DNA from: Pandoraea thiooxydans
GTDB taxonomy: Bacteria; Pseudomonadota; Gammaproteobacteria; Burkholderiales; Burkholderiaceae
NCBI RefSeq assembly: GCF_001931675.1
Contig: NZ_CP014839.1
Location: forward strand, 1,488,001 to 1,552,000
Reading direction: 5' to 3'
Length of the DNA: 64,000 nt
Position numbers and translations under genes: made by a program. The notes under the pieces are model-generated. The model saw only the letters and a list, made by a program, of their open reading frames with translations, did no database searches and was not told where the DNA came from. Shown here one piece after another: positions 18,222-27,743 of the stretch (position 1 is the stretch's first letter; the number at the start of each line of letters is the position of its first letter).

Positions 18222-19043
18222 ATGACCCAAAGCACAGAACACAATGCGGACCAGGGCACCGCCCTGATCACCGGTGCGTCGTCCGGTATCGGCGCCGTCT
18301 ATGCGGACCGATTGGCCCGGCGCGGCTACGATTTGATTCTGGTGGCACGCAACCAGGATCGCCTCAACGAACTGGCCCGGCGCCTGACGACCTCGACCGG
18401 CCGCTCGGTCGAAGTCATCGCCGTCGATCTCGGCGCGCCACAGGGCGTGCGGCGCGCGGAGCAGATATTGCGTACCGACGCCAGCATCACGATGCTGGTG
18501 AACAACGCGGGTATCGGCGGCGCCGGGCCGCTGCTCCAGGCCGACGTCGATCGCATGCACGCGATGATCGATCTGAACGTGACGGCGCTGATGCGCCTGA
18601 CGTATGCGGCTGCCCCGCAATTCGTCGCGCGCGGTGGTGGCACCATCGTCAATATCGCCTCGATGGTTGCAGTGGCGCCCGAGATTCTGAATGGCGTGTA
18701 TGGCGGCAGCAAAGCCTTCGTGCTTGCCTTTAGCCAATCGCTGACGCATGAACTCGCCTCGCGCGGCGTGCGTGTGCAGGTTGTGCTGCCAGGCGCCACT
18801 CGCACGGAGTTCTGGGACATTGCCGGTCAACCGGTCGATCACTTGCCGCAGGAGATTGTCATGAGCGCCGAAGACCTCGTCGATGCCGCGCTCGCGGGTC
18901 TCGACCTGGGCGAGTTCGCAACCGTGCCGTCGCTGCCCGACGCAGCCCATTGGCAAGCTTTCGAATCGGCCCGCGTCGCGCTCGGACCGAACCTGTCGCG
19001 CTCGGTGCCGGCGGCGCGTTATGGGGTAGGTAGAGTGGCGTGA
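18222..19043 (+). CDS. Short-chain dehydrogenase/reductase (SDR)
   Basis: A 273-residue classical SDR of the DltE/YqjQ-like group: TGASSGIGA (cofactor), NNAGIGG, NIASM with the catalytic Ser region, and YGGSK with the Tyr/Lys pair. It uses NADP(H) or NAD(H) on an unknown substrate. The ATG at 18222 has GGAG seven bases upstream; the frame extends upstream to 18132 without support. Divergent from the GlxA-type regulator, its likely controller. Confidence 0.9.
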   Translation: MTQSTEHNADQGTALITGASSGIGAVYADRLARRGYDLILVARNQDRLNELARRLTTSTGRSVEVIAVDLGAPQGVRRAEQILRTDASITMLVNNAGIGGAGPLLQADVDRMHAMIDLNVTALMRLTYAAAPQFVARGGGTIVNIASMVAVAPEILNGVYGGSKAFVLAFSQSLTHELASRGVRVQVVLPGATRTEFWDIAGQPVDHLPQEIVMSAEDLVDAALAGLDLGEFATVPSLPDAAHWQAFESARVALGPNLSRSVPAARYGVGRVA

Positions 19044-19163
19044 TGCACCCGAGCATCGCTCGGCCAGATTTCGGCGGGATGCTGCGCGTTCATCGAGCCG
19101 GTTCGACAGCCGGTACAGGCCGAGCTTCGCGAATTCGGCAATGAAGGCCGGCGGCCTCGCCGG

Positions 19164-20048
19164 CTACGCCGGGGCCTTGCCGCGCTTGCGCGGCGCGGCC
19201 CACCGCCCCACACAGCCTTGCATGATGGCCTCGATCAGCAGATGCAACATCGTTCGCTCGCTGACAGCCGGTGCGAATAACCGGAATTCCGCATCGGGCA
19301 GAACCGGCAGGCCTTGCTCGGCGTTCAGCACGACGAGCTCGGGCGTGATCTGGCTGGCCGGCATCGGGGCCAGCGCGAAGCCGGCTTGCGCGGCCGCGCG
19401 AAGGCTGGCCATGCTGGTGCACACCATTGCGGTGCGCTGGGCCATGCCCGCCTGGGCCAGGCGCGCCAGGGCGGCCTCGCGGTAAGGACATGGCTCGGGA
19501 AACAAGGCCAGCGGCAAGGGCGCCGGCAGATTGCGACTGGCCTGAGCCGACCATCCCCACACCAGCGGTTCGCGCCACAGCAGCCGGCCTGGCTCGCGAG
19601 CCTCGCACTGCGAACCGATCACCAGGTCGAGCGTGCCTTGCTTCATCAGCGGCAGCAGCGCGCCGGGAATGCCGACCTGCACGTCGATTTCGGCCCCCGA
19701 GTGCCGATCGACGAAAGTCTGCAGTACGCGCAACAGCGGCAACTCGGCGAAATCCTCCGATACACCCAGGCGGATGCGCCCCTGGAACGGCGCACGGGTC
19801 AACTCGGCCAAGGCATCGCGATTCAACGCCAGAATCGCGCGGGCGTAACCGATCAGGCGTTCGCCGTCCGGCGTGATTTCCACCGAACGGGTCGTACGCC
19901 GCAGCAGCGGTTTGCCGATTTGCTCTTCCAGCCTGTGCAGATGGCCGCTGACGGCCGACTGGGTCAGGTTCAGATGCGCAGCGGCTTTGCTGAAACCGCC
20001 TTCGTCGACCACGGCAACAAAACTGCGCAGCAGCAGGGGGTCTAACAT
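19164..20048 (-). CDS. LysR-family transcriptional regulator
   Basis: A 294-residue LysR regulator: N-terminal helix-turn-helix (GGFSKAAAHLNLTQSAVSGHLHRLEEQIG) and an effector domain. It is divergent from the azoreductase gene across an AT-rich 103-base gap that holds facing ATATTTT/AAAATAT arms (20049-20055 and 20076-20082). LysR-azoreductase pairs commonly answer to quinones or electrophiles. Confidence 0.9.
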   Translation of the reverse strand: MLDPLLLRSFVAVVDEGGFSKAAAHLNLTQSAVSGHLHRLEEQIGKPLLRRTTRSVEITPDGERLIGYARAILALNRDALAELTRAPFQGRIRLGVSEDFAELPLLRVLQTFVDRHSGAEIDVQVGIPGALLPLMKQGTLDLVIGSQCEAREPGRLLWREPLVWGWSAQASRNLPAPLPLALFPEPCPYREAALARLAQAGMAQRTAMVCTSMASLRAAAQAGFALAPMPASQITPELVVLNAEQGLPVLPDAEFRLFAPAVSERTMLHLLIEAIMQGCVGRWAAPRKRGKAPA

Positions 20049-20151
20049 ATATTTTGTTTCAAGATTAATTTGATAAAAATATACTGTTTATATATCGAAT
20101 GAAAATATGTTGCAATGACTTGGTTGTCCTCTTCCCGATAGGTGGCACACC

Positions 20152-20793
20152 ATGACGACGCTCTTGCACATTGAGTCTTCCCCCCGCAAGGATCGATCGG
20201 CTTCGCTTGAAGTTGCCGATGCGTTCATCACAAGATATTTGGCCAGACGGCCTGCGACAGAGATCGACACGCTCGATCTGTGGGGCTGCGGACTGCCGGA
20301 ATTCGATGAACACGCAATGCAGGCCAAGTACGCCGGACTCTCCGGGGCGGCCTTGAGCGCGCCGCAGGAGGCCGCCTGGTCGACCTTGCGCGAGCTTGCC
20401 AGTCGCCTGCACAGGGCCGACGTGCTGGTGTTTTCGGTACCGCTGTGGAATTTCAGCATCCCTTATAAACTCAAGCACTTCATCGATCTGGTCTCGCAAA
20501 AGGATCTGCTTTTCGCCTTTGACCCCGAGCGCGGCTTCGACGGTTTGCTGCGCGACAAGACAGCCGTGACGGTCTACGCGCGCGGCCTGGATTACTCGGC
20601 GCAGTCAATCACGCCGGCAGAGAACTTCGATTTTCAGCGCCCCTATCTGGAAGCATGGTTGAAGTTCGTCGGCGTCTCGACAGTACACGCGGTGACCGTC
20701 GAAAAAACCCTGTTCGGCAGCGATATCGATCGCGGCGCCCGTTTGTGCGCGATTCAGGAGGCAAGGCAGTTGGCGGAGACCCTCAGCGATTGA
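20152..20793 (+). CDS. azoR: FMN-dependent NADH-azoreductase
   Basis: A 213-residue flavodoxin-like enzyme: LLHIESSPRKDRSASLEVADAF binds FMN phosphate, PLWNFSIPYKLKHFIDLV contacts the flavin, and the length matches AzoR. It reduces azo bonds and quinones with NADH, giving protection from quinone stress. ATG 20152 follows AGGTGG. It is single and divergent from its LysR regulator. Confidence 0.9.
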   Translation: MTTLLHIESSPRKDRSASLEVADAFITRYLARRPATEIDTLDLWGCGLPEFDEHAMQAKYAGLSGAALSAPQEAAWSTLRELASRLHRADVLVFSVPLWNFSIPYKLKHFIDLVSQKDLLFAFDPERGFDGLLRDKTAVTVYARGLDYSAQSITPAENFDFQRPYLEAWLKFVGVSTVHAVTVEKTLFGSDIDRGARLCAIQEARQLAETLSD

Positions 20794-20938
20794 TGGGGGC
20801 CGGGCGCGGGCGGCATCGCATCGCCGGCCCGGCCAGCCGAGCCTGACGGTTGCGTGTTTGCCTGGCGGGGACGAAAATCATCGCGCGGCGTGCATGTCCG
20901 GACTTCGTCGTCGGATGCCGCCATTACCAGGAAAGCAC

Positions 20939-22237
20939 ATGACGCTCAAATCCAGCGGCGCGCCCGCCGGCCAGGCGCTCCAGGCCGACGGCGCAGCGCC
21001 GCCGGAGGTGCGCGAGACGATCGATCGGCTGTACCGGGACCAGGCCCGCAAGGTGTTTGCCACGCTGGTGCGTCTGCTGGGCAGTTTCGATTTGGCCGAA
21101 GACGCACTGCATGATGCGTTCGCCGCGGCCGCCGAGCGTTGGCCGCAGGAGGGCGTGCCCGCCAGTCCGATAGCGTGGCTGGTCTCGACCGGGCGCTTCA
21201 AGGCGATCGATCAGATTCGGCGTCAGGCGCGTTTCACACCGTGGAGCGATGTTGCTGAATTTGCCGAAAACCTGCCCGACGAAACCGATCTCGATACGCC
21301 GGCCGAGGTGCTCGAGGATGACCAGCTCCGGCTCATCGCCACCTGCTGCCACCCCAGTCTGTCGGAGCAGGCGCGCATCGCGTTGACCCTGCGCGAGGTC
21401 TGCGGACTGACCACCGAGGCCATCGCAAGCGGATTTCTGCTCGCCCCCGCGACGCTGGCACAGCGTATCGTGCGGGCCAAGGCCAAGATTCGCGCGGCGC
21501 GTATTCCCTACGAAGTGCCCGGGCCCGACGAATTGCCGGCGCGGCTGCAAAGCGTGTCGCGGGTGATATACCTGGTCTTCAACGAAGGCTATTGCGCATC
21601 GTCCGGTCAGAGCGCGGTGCGCCCCGATTTGTCGGGCGAGGCGATCCGGCTCGCGCGCATGCTGGTCGCGCTGCAACCCCACCCCGAAGTGCAGGGATTG
21701 CTGGCGCTGATGCTGCTGCATGAATCGCGCCGCGCGGCGCGCACCGACGTGCACGGCGACTTGATCCCTCTCGAAGAGCAGGACCGCACGCGATGGGACG
21801 GCGCGCTGATCGAAGAAGGGTGCGCGCTGGTGCAGGCGGCACTCACCGGGCGAGGTTTTGGTCCCTATTGCCTGCAGGCGGCCATCGTCGCGGTGCATGC
21901 CGAGGCGCGCGATGCGCGCGACACCGATTGGGCTCAGATTGTCGGCCTGTACGATGCACTGCTGCGTCTCGAGCCGACGCCGGTCGTAGCCCTCAATCGC
22001 GCCGTCGCGGTGGCCATGCGAGATGGCCCGGCCGCAGGGCTGGCGCTGATGGCGCCGCTGCTGAGCCATGACGCACTGCGCAATTACCACCTGGCCCATG
22101 CCGCGCAGGCCGACCTGTTGCGGCGCGAGGGCCGGCCGGCCGAGGCGCGCATCGCCTATGAGGCGGCGTTGGCGCTGGCGCAACAGGCGCCGGAAAAGCG
22201 TTTTCTGCTCAAGCGCCTGAGAGACCTGCAGGCATAG
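20939..22237 (+). CDS. ECF42-type RNA polymerase sigma factor with C-terminal TPR-like extension
   Basis: A 432-residue sigma factor. Region 2 (DLAEDALHDAFAAAAERWP) and region 4 (LTLREVCGLTTEAIASGFLLAPATLAQRIVRAKAKIR) occupy the first 190 residues; the long C-terminal part has helical repeats (AHAAQADLLRREGRPAEARIAYEAALALA near the end). This layout is typical of ECF42, which lacks an anti-sigma factor and is encoded beside DGPF/YCII proteins, as here. ATG 20939 follows AGGAAAG; the frame upstream to 20858 is unsupported. Downstream lies a promoter matching the ECF42 type, before the VOC-YCII-RibD genes. Confidence 0.9.
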   Translation: MTLKSSGAPAGQALQADGAAPPEVRETIDRLYRDQARKVFATLVRLLGSFDLAEDALHDAFAAAAERWPQEGVPASPIAWLVSTGRFKAIDQIRRQARFTPWSDVAEFAENLPDETDLDTPAEVLEDDQLRLIATCCHPSLSEQARIALTLREVCGLTTEAIASGFLLAPATLAQRIVRAKAKIRAARIPYEVPGPDELPARLQSVSRVIYLVFNEGYCASSGQSAVRPDLSGEAIRLARMLVALQPHPEVQGLLALMLLHESRRAARTDVHGDLIPLEEQDRTRWDGALIEEGCALVQAALTGRGFGPYCLQAAIVAVHAEARDARDTDWAQIVGLYDALLRLEPTPVVALNRAVAVAMRDGPAAGLALMAPLLSHDALRNYHLAHAAQADLLRREGRPAEARIAYEAALALAQQAPEKRFLLKRLRDLQA

Positions 22238-22281
22238 CGGGCGGTTGCAAAAAAATCGCTCGGAAAAATATTTTCGGAGAG

Positions 22282-22308
22282 TGTCGATTTCACCGTTTGC
22301 CATTCGAC
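22282..22308 (+). promoter_or_regulatory. ECF42-type promoter of the DGPF operon
   Basis: TGTCGA (22282-22287), 17 bases, CGAC (22305-22308). From memory of the ECF42 literature, the group recognises TGTCGA at -35 and CGAC/CGTC at -10 in front of DGPF genes. The site sits between the sigma gene and the VOC gene, giving a leader of about 50 bases. Confidence 0.65.
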
Positions 22309-22366
22309 TAGAGAGTACAAAGGCCAACCGGCTTTTGTCACTTTATCCAAATGGAGAGAACCGGTC

Positions 22367-22798
22367 ATGCCTCAGCCGATCGCTTACCTGTCTTTCAACG
22401 GCAATTGCGCCGACGCCATGAAATTCTACGAGCGTGCCCTGGGCGGCAAGCTTGAATTGATGATGACGTTCGGCGATTCACCGATGTGCGCCCAGATGCC
22501 CAAGGAGAGCCTGTCGCTCATCGCGCACGCGCGCCTCGCGCTCGAGGGCGGCGATAGCATGGGCGCGCTGTATGCCGGCGATTGCCCGCCCAGCATGCCC
22601 TATGAGGGCATCAAGGGTGTCTCGCTGACGCTGAACTATGACACCGTCGAACAAGCCGAGCGCGTGTTCGACGCGCTGGCCGATGGCGGCACCGTGACGA
22701 TGCCGATGCAGCCGGCGTTTTGGGCCAAGACCTGGGGCATGCTGGTCGACAGGTTCGGCACGCCCTGGATCGTCAATGGCGAAAATCTGCCTATCTGA
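22367..22798 (+). CDS. VOC-family (PhnB/glyoxalase-like) protein
   Basis: A 143-residue protein of the PhnB-like vicinal-oxygen-chelate fold: YLSFNGNCADAMKFYERALGGKLELMMTFGDSPM at the start and ALADGGTVTMPMQPAFWAKTWGMLVDRFGTPWIVN at the end are typical. Such proteins appear regularly in ECF42 operons, where their function is unproven. It starts 59 bases after the ECF42-type promoter, with GGAGAG before the ATG. Confidence 0.9.
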   Translation: MPQPIAYLSFNGNCADAMKFYERALGGKLELMMTFGDSPMCAQMPKESLSLIAHARLALEGGDSMGALYAGDCPPSMPYEGIKGVSLTLNYDTVEQAERVFDALADGGTVTMPMQPAFWAKTWGMLVDRFGTPWIVNGENLPI

Positions 22799-22867
22799 GT
22801 GTGCGAGGTGCGGCACCCGGGCGGCGCCGCAATCCTTGCTGCCGTTGCAAGCCTACACGGAGACGTC

Positions 22868-23221
22868 ATGAAATATTTGTGCCTCGTTTATCTCGATCAG
22901 GAACACTGGGACGCCTGTCCTGACACAATGTGCGCCGCCTACGGCCAAAGCCTGGCCGACAGCGGGCGCCTGCTGGCGGCCGAGCCGCTGCACCCTGTCG
23001 ACACCGCTACCACGGTGCGGGTGCGTAACGGGCAAACCGCGCTATACGATGGGCCGTTTGCCGAAACCAAAGAGCAATTGGCGGGCTTTTATCTGGTCGA
23101 CGCGAAAGATCTGAACGAAGCCATCCAGATTGCCAGCGGTATTCCGCCGGCCAAATACGGTAGTGTCGAGGTGCGGCCGGTGCGCCCGCTCGCGGTCGAT
23201 CAAACCGGAGACCTCGCATGA
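22868..23221 (+). CDS. YCII/DGPF-domain protein
   Basis: A 117-residue YCII-related protein with the name-giving motif YDGPFAETKEQLAGFYLVDA. DGPF proteins are the usual partners of ECF42 sigma factors and are thought to be enzymes, though no reaction is established. GGAG lies six bases before ATG 22868, and the stop overlaps the next ATG by four bases, so translation is coupled to the reductase-like gene. Confidence 0.9.
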   Translation: MKYLCLVYLDQEHWDACPDTMCAAYGQSLADSGRLLAAEPLHPVDTATTVRVRNGQTALYDGPFAETKEQLAGFYLVDAKDLNEAIQIASGIPPAKYGSVEVRPVRPLAVDQTGDLA

Positions 23222-23871
23222 GCAAATTGCGCGTCAATGCTTTCTCCATTTCCGTCGATGGTTACGGCGCGGGCCCCTGTCAGGATGCCGAAAACCCGGT
23301 CGGTCTCGGCGGCCTCGCTCTGTTCGAGTGGGTGTTCGGCACACGCACTTTCCAACGCATGCACGGCGGTGGCGGCGCCAGCACCGGCAGCACCGGCATC
23401 GACGACGATTTCGCCGCTCGCGGTTTCGACAATGTCGGCGCCTGGATTCTCGGGCGCAATATGTTCGGCCCGATCCGCGGGCCATGGCCCGACCTGGCCT
23501 GGCGAGGTTGGTGGGGCGACAATCCGCCGTATCACGTCCCCGTGTTCGTATTGACCCATCATGCCCGGGCGCCGCTCGAAATGGAGGGCGGTACGGTGTT
23601 CCATTTCGTCACGGGCGGGATTCACGAGGCCCTGGCCCGGGCGCGCGAAGTGGCGGCCGGCAAGGACGTACGTCTGGGCGGCGGCGTCGCCACGATTCAA
23701 CAATATTTGCGCGCCGGTCTGGTCGATGAGATTCATTTTGCAATTGCGCCGGTGCTGCTCGGCCGGGGTGAGCATTTTTTCGGCGATCTCGATCTGCCGG
23801 CCTTGGGGTTCGAGCGCAGCGAACACGTCGCCACCGCGCATGCGACGCATGTTGTGTTCACCAGGCGCTAG
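23218..23871 (+). CDS. Dihydrofolate reductase/RibD C-terminal family protein
   Basis: A 217-residue RibD-C/DHFR-like reductase: GRNMFGPIRGPW, VFVLTHHARAPLEMEGGTVFHFVTGGI, LGGGVATIQQYLRAGLVDEIHFAIAPVLLG are typical of the stand-alone family often next to ECF42 factors. It probably reduces an unknown carbonyl or pterin-like substrate with NADPH. ATGA overlap with the DGPF gene shows the operon end order VOC-YCII-reductase. Confidence 0.9.
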   Translation: MSKLRVNAFSISVDGYGAGPCQDAENPVGLGGLALFEWVFGTRTFQRMHGGGGASTGSTGIDDDFAARGFDNVGAWILGRNMFGPIRGPWPDLAWRGWWGDNPPYHVPVFVLTHHARAPLEMEGGTVFHFVTGGIHEALARAREVAAGKDVRLGGGVATIQQYLRAGLVDEIHFAIAPVLLGRGEHFFGDLDLPALGFERSEHVATAHATHVVFTRR

Positions 23872-23892
23872 GCGGCAGGCGGGCGGCCGGCG

Positions 23893-24228
23893 TCAATGCT
23901 CGCGCGAGGCGTCGTCCAGATCGGCCGGCGGATGCTCGCAAACGTGGTCGGCCATGTCGTCGATCATGCGCCTGACGTGGTCGTCGGCCGCCTCATAGAA
24001 GATTTGCTTGCCGCGCCGCGCTGCCCGCAATACCCGTGCCGCGCGCAGCAGGCGCAGGTGATGGCTGACCAGCGGTTGCGACAGGCCGAGCTTGGCGGCG
24101 ATGTCCGAGACGCACATCGGCGCGCTCAAGCACGCCGCGATGATTTTCAGCCGGCTCGGATCGCCCATGAGCCGAAACATTTCAGCCAACTCCACCACTT
24201 GGTCGTCGCTCAGATCGGCGGCATTCAT
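23893..24228 (-). CDS. ArsR/SmtB-family zinc-type repressor
   Basis: A 111-residue winged-helix repressor (CVSDIAAKLGLSQPLVSHHLRLLRAARVL is the recognition region). The last helix carries Asp-x-His, eleven residues, His-x2-Glu (ADDHVRRMIDDMADHVCEH), the alpha-5 metal site of Zn sensors such as CzrA/SmtB with Glu for the last His. ATG 24228 follows GGAG with good spacing; ATG 24246 would add six residues. It is divergent from the CDF exporter, which it most likely represses until zinc binds. Confidence 0.9.
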   Translation of the reverse strand: MNAADLSDDQVVELAEMFRLMGDPSRLKIIAACLSAPMCVSDIAAKLGLSQPLVSHHLRLLRAARVLRAARRGKQIFYEAADDHVRRMIDDMADHVCEHPPADLDDASREH

Positions 24229-24244
24229 GGCAACTCCGGTTTTC

Positions 24245-24272
24245 ATATCAACATGTGTTTATATGTGTATAT
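24245..24272. promoter_or_regulatory. Inverted repeat operator between ArsR regulator and CDF gene
   Basis: ATATCAACAT and ATGTGTATAT face each other around eight bases (eight of ten pairs match) in an AT-rich 79-base interval. SmtB/CzrA-type repressors bind AT-rich dyads of this size. Confidence 0.5.
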
Positions 24273-24307
24273 AATAACGTATTCGCCATTCAGCCAAGAG
24301 CTTTTCG

Positions 24308-25339
24308 ATGTCACACCCTCATCACCACGACCATGCCAGGGGCGCGCCGCACGATCACGAGCATGGCGCGCATGGGCATGCCGGCCACGGCCACACCGGG
24401 CACAGTCATGCAGGACACAGCCACGCGGGACATGATCATTTGCACGGCGTGGCCGATCAGCGGCGCATCGGCTGGGCCTTCGTCATCATTGCGGCGTTCA
24501 TGTGCGTCGAAGTCGCAGGGGGCTTGCTGTCCGGCTCGCTGGCGCTGCTGGCCGACGCCGGCCATATGGTGAGCGACGCTGCCGCGCTCGGATTCAGCTG
24601 GCTTGCGATTCATTACGGGCGGCGTCCGGCGACCGCGCAGCTGTCCTATGGCTACAAGCGGTTGGAGATACTTGCGGCATTCGTCAACGGTTGCGCGCTA
24701 TTTGTGATTGCGGCGTGGATCGTGATCGAGGCCATCCAGCGCTTCGCCGCGCCGGTGCCGGTGGTCGGCAAGACCATGCTGATCGTCGCGCTGGTCGGGC
24801 TGGCGGCCAATATCGGCGCGTTCCTGGTGCTGCATGCCGGCAACCGCGAAAACCTGAATCTGCGCGGCGCCTGGCTGCATGTGATGGGCGACATGCTCGG
24901 CTCGGCCGCGGCGATCGTTGCCGCCGGCGTGATTCTCGCGACGGGTTGGACGCCGATCGATCCGCTGCTGTCGATCTTCGTCGCTGTGATCATCCTCAAA
25001 AGCGCCTGGGGCATCGTTAAATCTTCCGCTCATATCCTGCTCGAGGGCACGCCCGAGGGCATGAGTCTGGCCGACATCAAGGCCGATCTCGAGCGGCACG
25101 TGCCCGAGGTCGCCGACGCGCATCACATTCACGCCTGGTCGATCACCGGCGAGCGGCATTTGCTCACGCTGCACGTGCATCCGGCGCCGGGCGCGCCGTC
25201 GCGCGAAGTGGTCGCGGCGGTCCGGCGGCGCCTGACCGAGCGCTTCAACATCGAGCACGTCACGGTGCAGGTCGAAGAGGACGCATGCCTCGACGCGAGC
25301 ACCGGTGAAGCCGGCCAGGCCGGCAAAAAGTGTCACTGA
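24308..25339 (+). CDS. Cation diffusion facilitator (CzcD/ZitB-like zinc exporter)
   Basis: A 343-residue inner-membrane CDF antiporter with six helices. The first 45 residues are very His-rich (HPHHHDH, GHAGHGHTGHSHAGHSHAGHDHLH), a likely metal-gathering tail. Metal-site motifs HMVSD (helix 2) and HVMGD (helix 5) carry the His-x3-Asp pairs that favour zinc, and a cytoplasmic domain follows. It exports Zn (perhaps Cd or Co) against protons. It is divergent from the zinc-type ArsR repressor. Confidence 0.93.
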   Translation: MSHPHHHDHARGAPHDHEHGAHGHAGHGHTGHSHAGHSHAGHDHLHGVADQRRIGWAFVIIAAFMCVEVAGGLLSGSLALLADAGHMVSDAAALGFSWLAIHYGRRPATAQLSYGYKRLEILAAFVNGCALFVIAAWIVIEAIQRFAAPVPVVGKTMLIVALVGLAANIGAFLVLHAGNRENLNLRGAWLHVMGDMLGSAAAIVAAGVILATGWTPIDPLLSIFVAVIILKSAWGIVKSSAHILLEGTPEGMSLADIKADLERHVPEVADAHHIHAWSITGERHLLTLHVHPAPGAPSREVVAAVRRRLTERFNIEHVTVQVEEDACLDASTGEAGQAGKKCH

Positions 25340-25420
25340 GTGTGACGACGATCCCACCGATTGCAATGTGCGCTGCCGGCCGCGGTGTTTGCCGATTGCC
25401 TGCGCTGGCCTTGGCGCGGC

Positions 25421-26626
25421 TCAGGGGTGCGTGTGCGCTGCGGGGCTGCGCACCAACGACAGCAGCACGATGGTCAACAGGCTGAAGCCGGCGCCGGCGT
25501 AAAAGGTTGCCGCGGCGCCGACGCGGTCCCACAGGCTGCCGGCGATGACGCTGGCCACCAGCGTCACCAGGCCGCTGAGCAGATTGAACAGACCGAAGGC
25601 CGTGCCACGCAGGCGGGCCGGTGCGACGCGCGCGACCATGGTCGACAGCAGTCCCTGCGTCATCCCCATATGCAGTCCCCACAGCATGACGCCCACTAAC
25701 ACCATGCTCCAGTGGGCGCTGTGCGCGAGCACCACATCGGAGGCGATCAGCACCGCGAGGCCGGCGATCAGCAGCCGGGCGTGGCTCATCACGTCGGCGA
25801 GCTTGCCAAACGGATAAGCGGACAGCGCGTACACGACGTTCATGGCGACCATCACCAGCGGCACGATGGCGATCGGCACACCGCTTCCCATCGCGCGCAA
25901 GACCAGGAAGGCTTCGCTAAAACGCGCCAAAGCGAAGATGCTGCCGACCGCGACCACCCACCAGTAAGCGGCGCGGAGCTCACGGACGCTGTCCCACCGG
26001 ATCGGGTTGACACGCTTGTCGCCGGACTCGTGCGCCGGCTCCTTGACCGCCAGCACAAGCAGGGCGACGGCCAGCGCGCCCGGGATCACCGCCAGCCAAA
26101 AGGCCCGCCGGAAGTTGTCGGCCCACAGCAGCATGACGGCAACCGCCATGAGCGGGCCGAGAAACGCACCGACCGTGTCGAGCGACTGGCGCAAGCCGAA
26201 CGCCGCGCCACGCAACTGCGGCGGCGTGAGATCGGCGACCAGCGCATCGCGCGGGGCGCCGCGAATGCCTTTGCCGACCCGGTCGGTCACACGCGCGGCC
26301 ACCACGAAACCGACGCTCGGGGCAATCGCGAACAGCGGCTTGCTCAGCGCGCCCAATGCATATCCGGTGACGGCGAGCCATTTGCGGTTGCGCAGGTAAT
26401 CGCTGAGCGTGCCGGAGAATACCTTGACGATCGGCGCGGTCGCTTCGGCCAGGCCTTCGATCAGCCCGATGGTGGCGGCATTGGCACCGAGGCCCGCCAT
26501 CAGGAACATCGGCAGCAGGCTATGGATCATTTCCGATGAAATATCCATGAACAGGCTGACGAAGCCCAACACCCAGACACTGCGTGGAATTTGCTGTAGA
26601 ACGCTTGCGCGCGACTCGGTCGACAT
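25421..26626 (-). CDS. MFS transporter
   Basis: A 401-residue carrier with 12 predicted helices (FVSLFMDISSEMIHSLLPMFL in helix 1; GTLSDYLRNRKWL after helix 2; TDRVGKGIRGAPRDALVADLTP in the loop after helix 4). This last motif is typical of a bacterial group close to sugar-phosphate/drug exporters whose substrates are unknown. ATG 26626 was chosen; a TTG at 26641 would add five residues, and neither has a clear ribosome site. It lies 178 bases beyond galU on the same strand. Confidence 0.85.
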   Translation of the reverse strand: MSTESRASVLQQIPRSVWVLGFVSLFMDISSEMIHSLLPMFLMAGLGANAATIGLIEGLAEATAPIVKVFSGTLSDYLRNRKWLAVTGYALGALSKPLFAIAPSVGFVVAARVTDRVGKGIRGAPRDALVADLTPPQLRGAAFGLRQSLDTVGAFLGPLMAVAVMLLWADNFRRAFWLAVIPGALAVALLVLAVKEPAHESGDKRVNPIRWDSVRELRAAYWWVVAVGSIFALARFSEAFLVLRAMGSGVPIAIVPLVMVAMNVVYALSAYPFGKLADVMSHARLLIAGLAVLIASDVVLAHSAHWSMVLVGVMLWGLHMGMTQGLLSTMVARVAPARLRGTAFGLFNLLSGLVTLVASVIAGSLWDRVGAAATFYAGAGFSLLTIVLLSLVRSPAAHTHP

Positions 26627-26804
26627 CGGTGTGATCGGCAAAAGGATGGCGGCCGCCGCGCCGCGTTCGGCGCGTTTGCCACGGGCCTCGGCGGCCGGCG
26701 GGACGGCAGCGGATATGGAAAAACGTTGTAATGGTAACCGCTGAGCCGCCGCCCGTGATGCGCCGCGGCGAAGAATTTCCCGCCGGGCCGGCGCTGCCGT
26801 CTGC

Positions 26805-27695
<891 letters not shown>

Positions 27696-27743
27696 GGCTG
27701 GAGGTCCTTTTGTGGCGCGCAAGCGCGGTGCGTGTGGAACGTG

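Noticed and set aside
20049-20083. TTGAT half-site and ATATTTT/AAAATAT arms between LysR and azoreductase genes
   Set aside because: Only half of an FNR box is present, and the arms are simple AT runs; an operator for the LysR protein is likely somewhere here but cannot be fixed.
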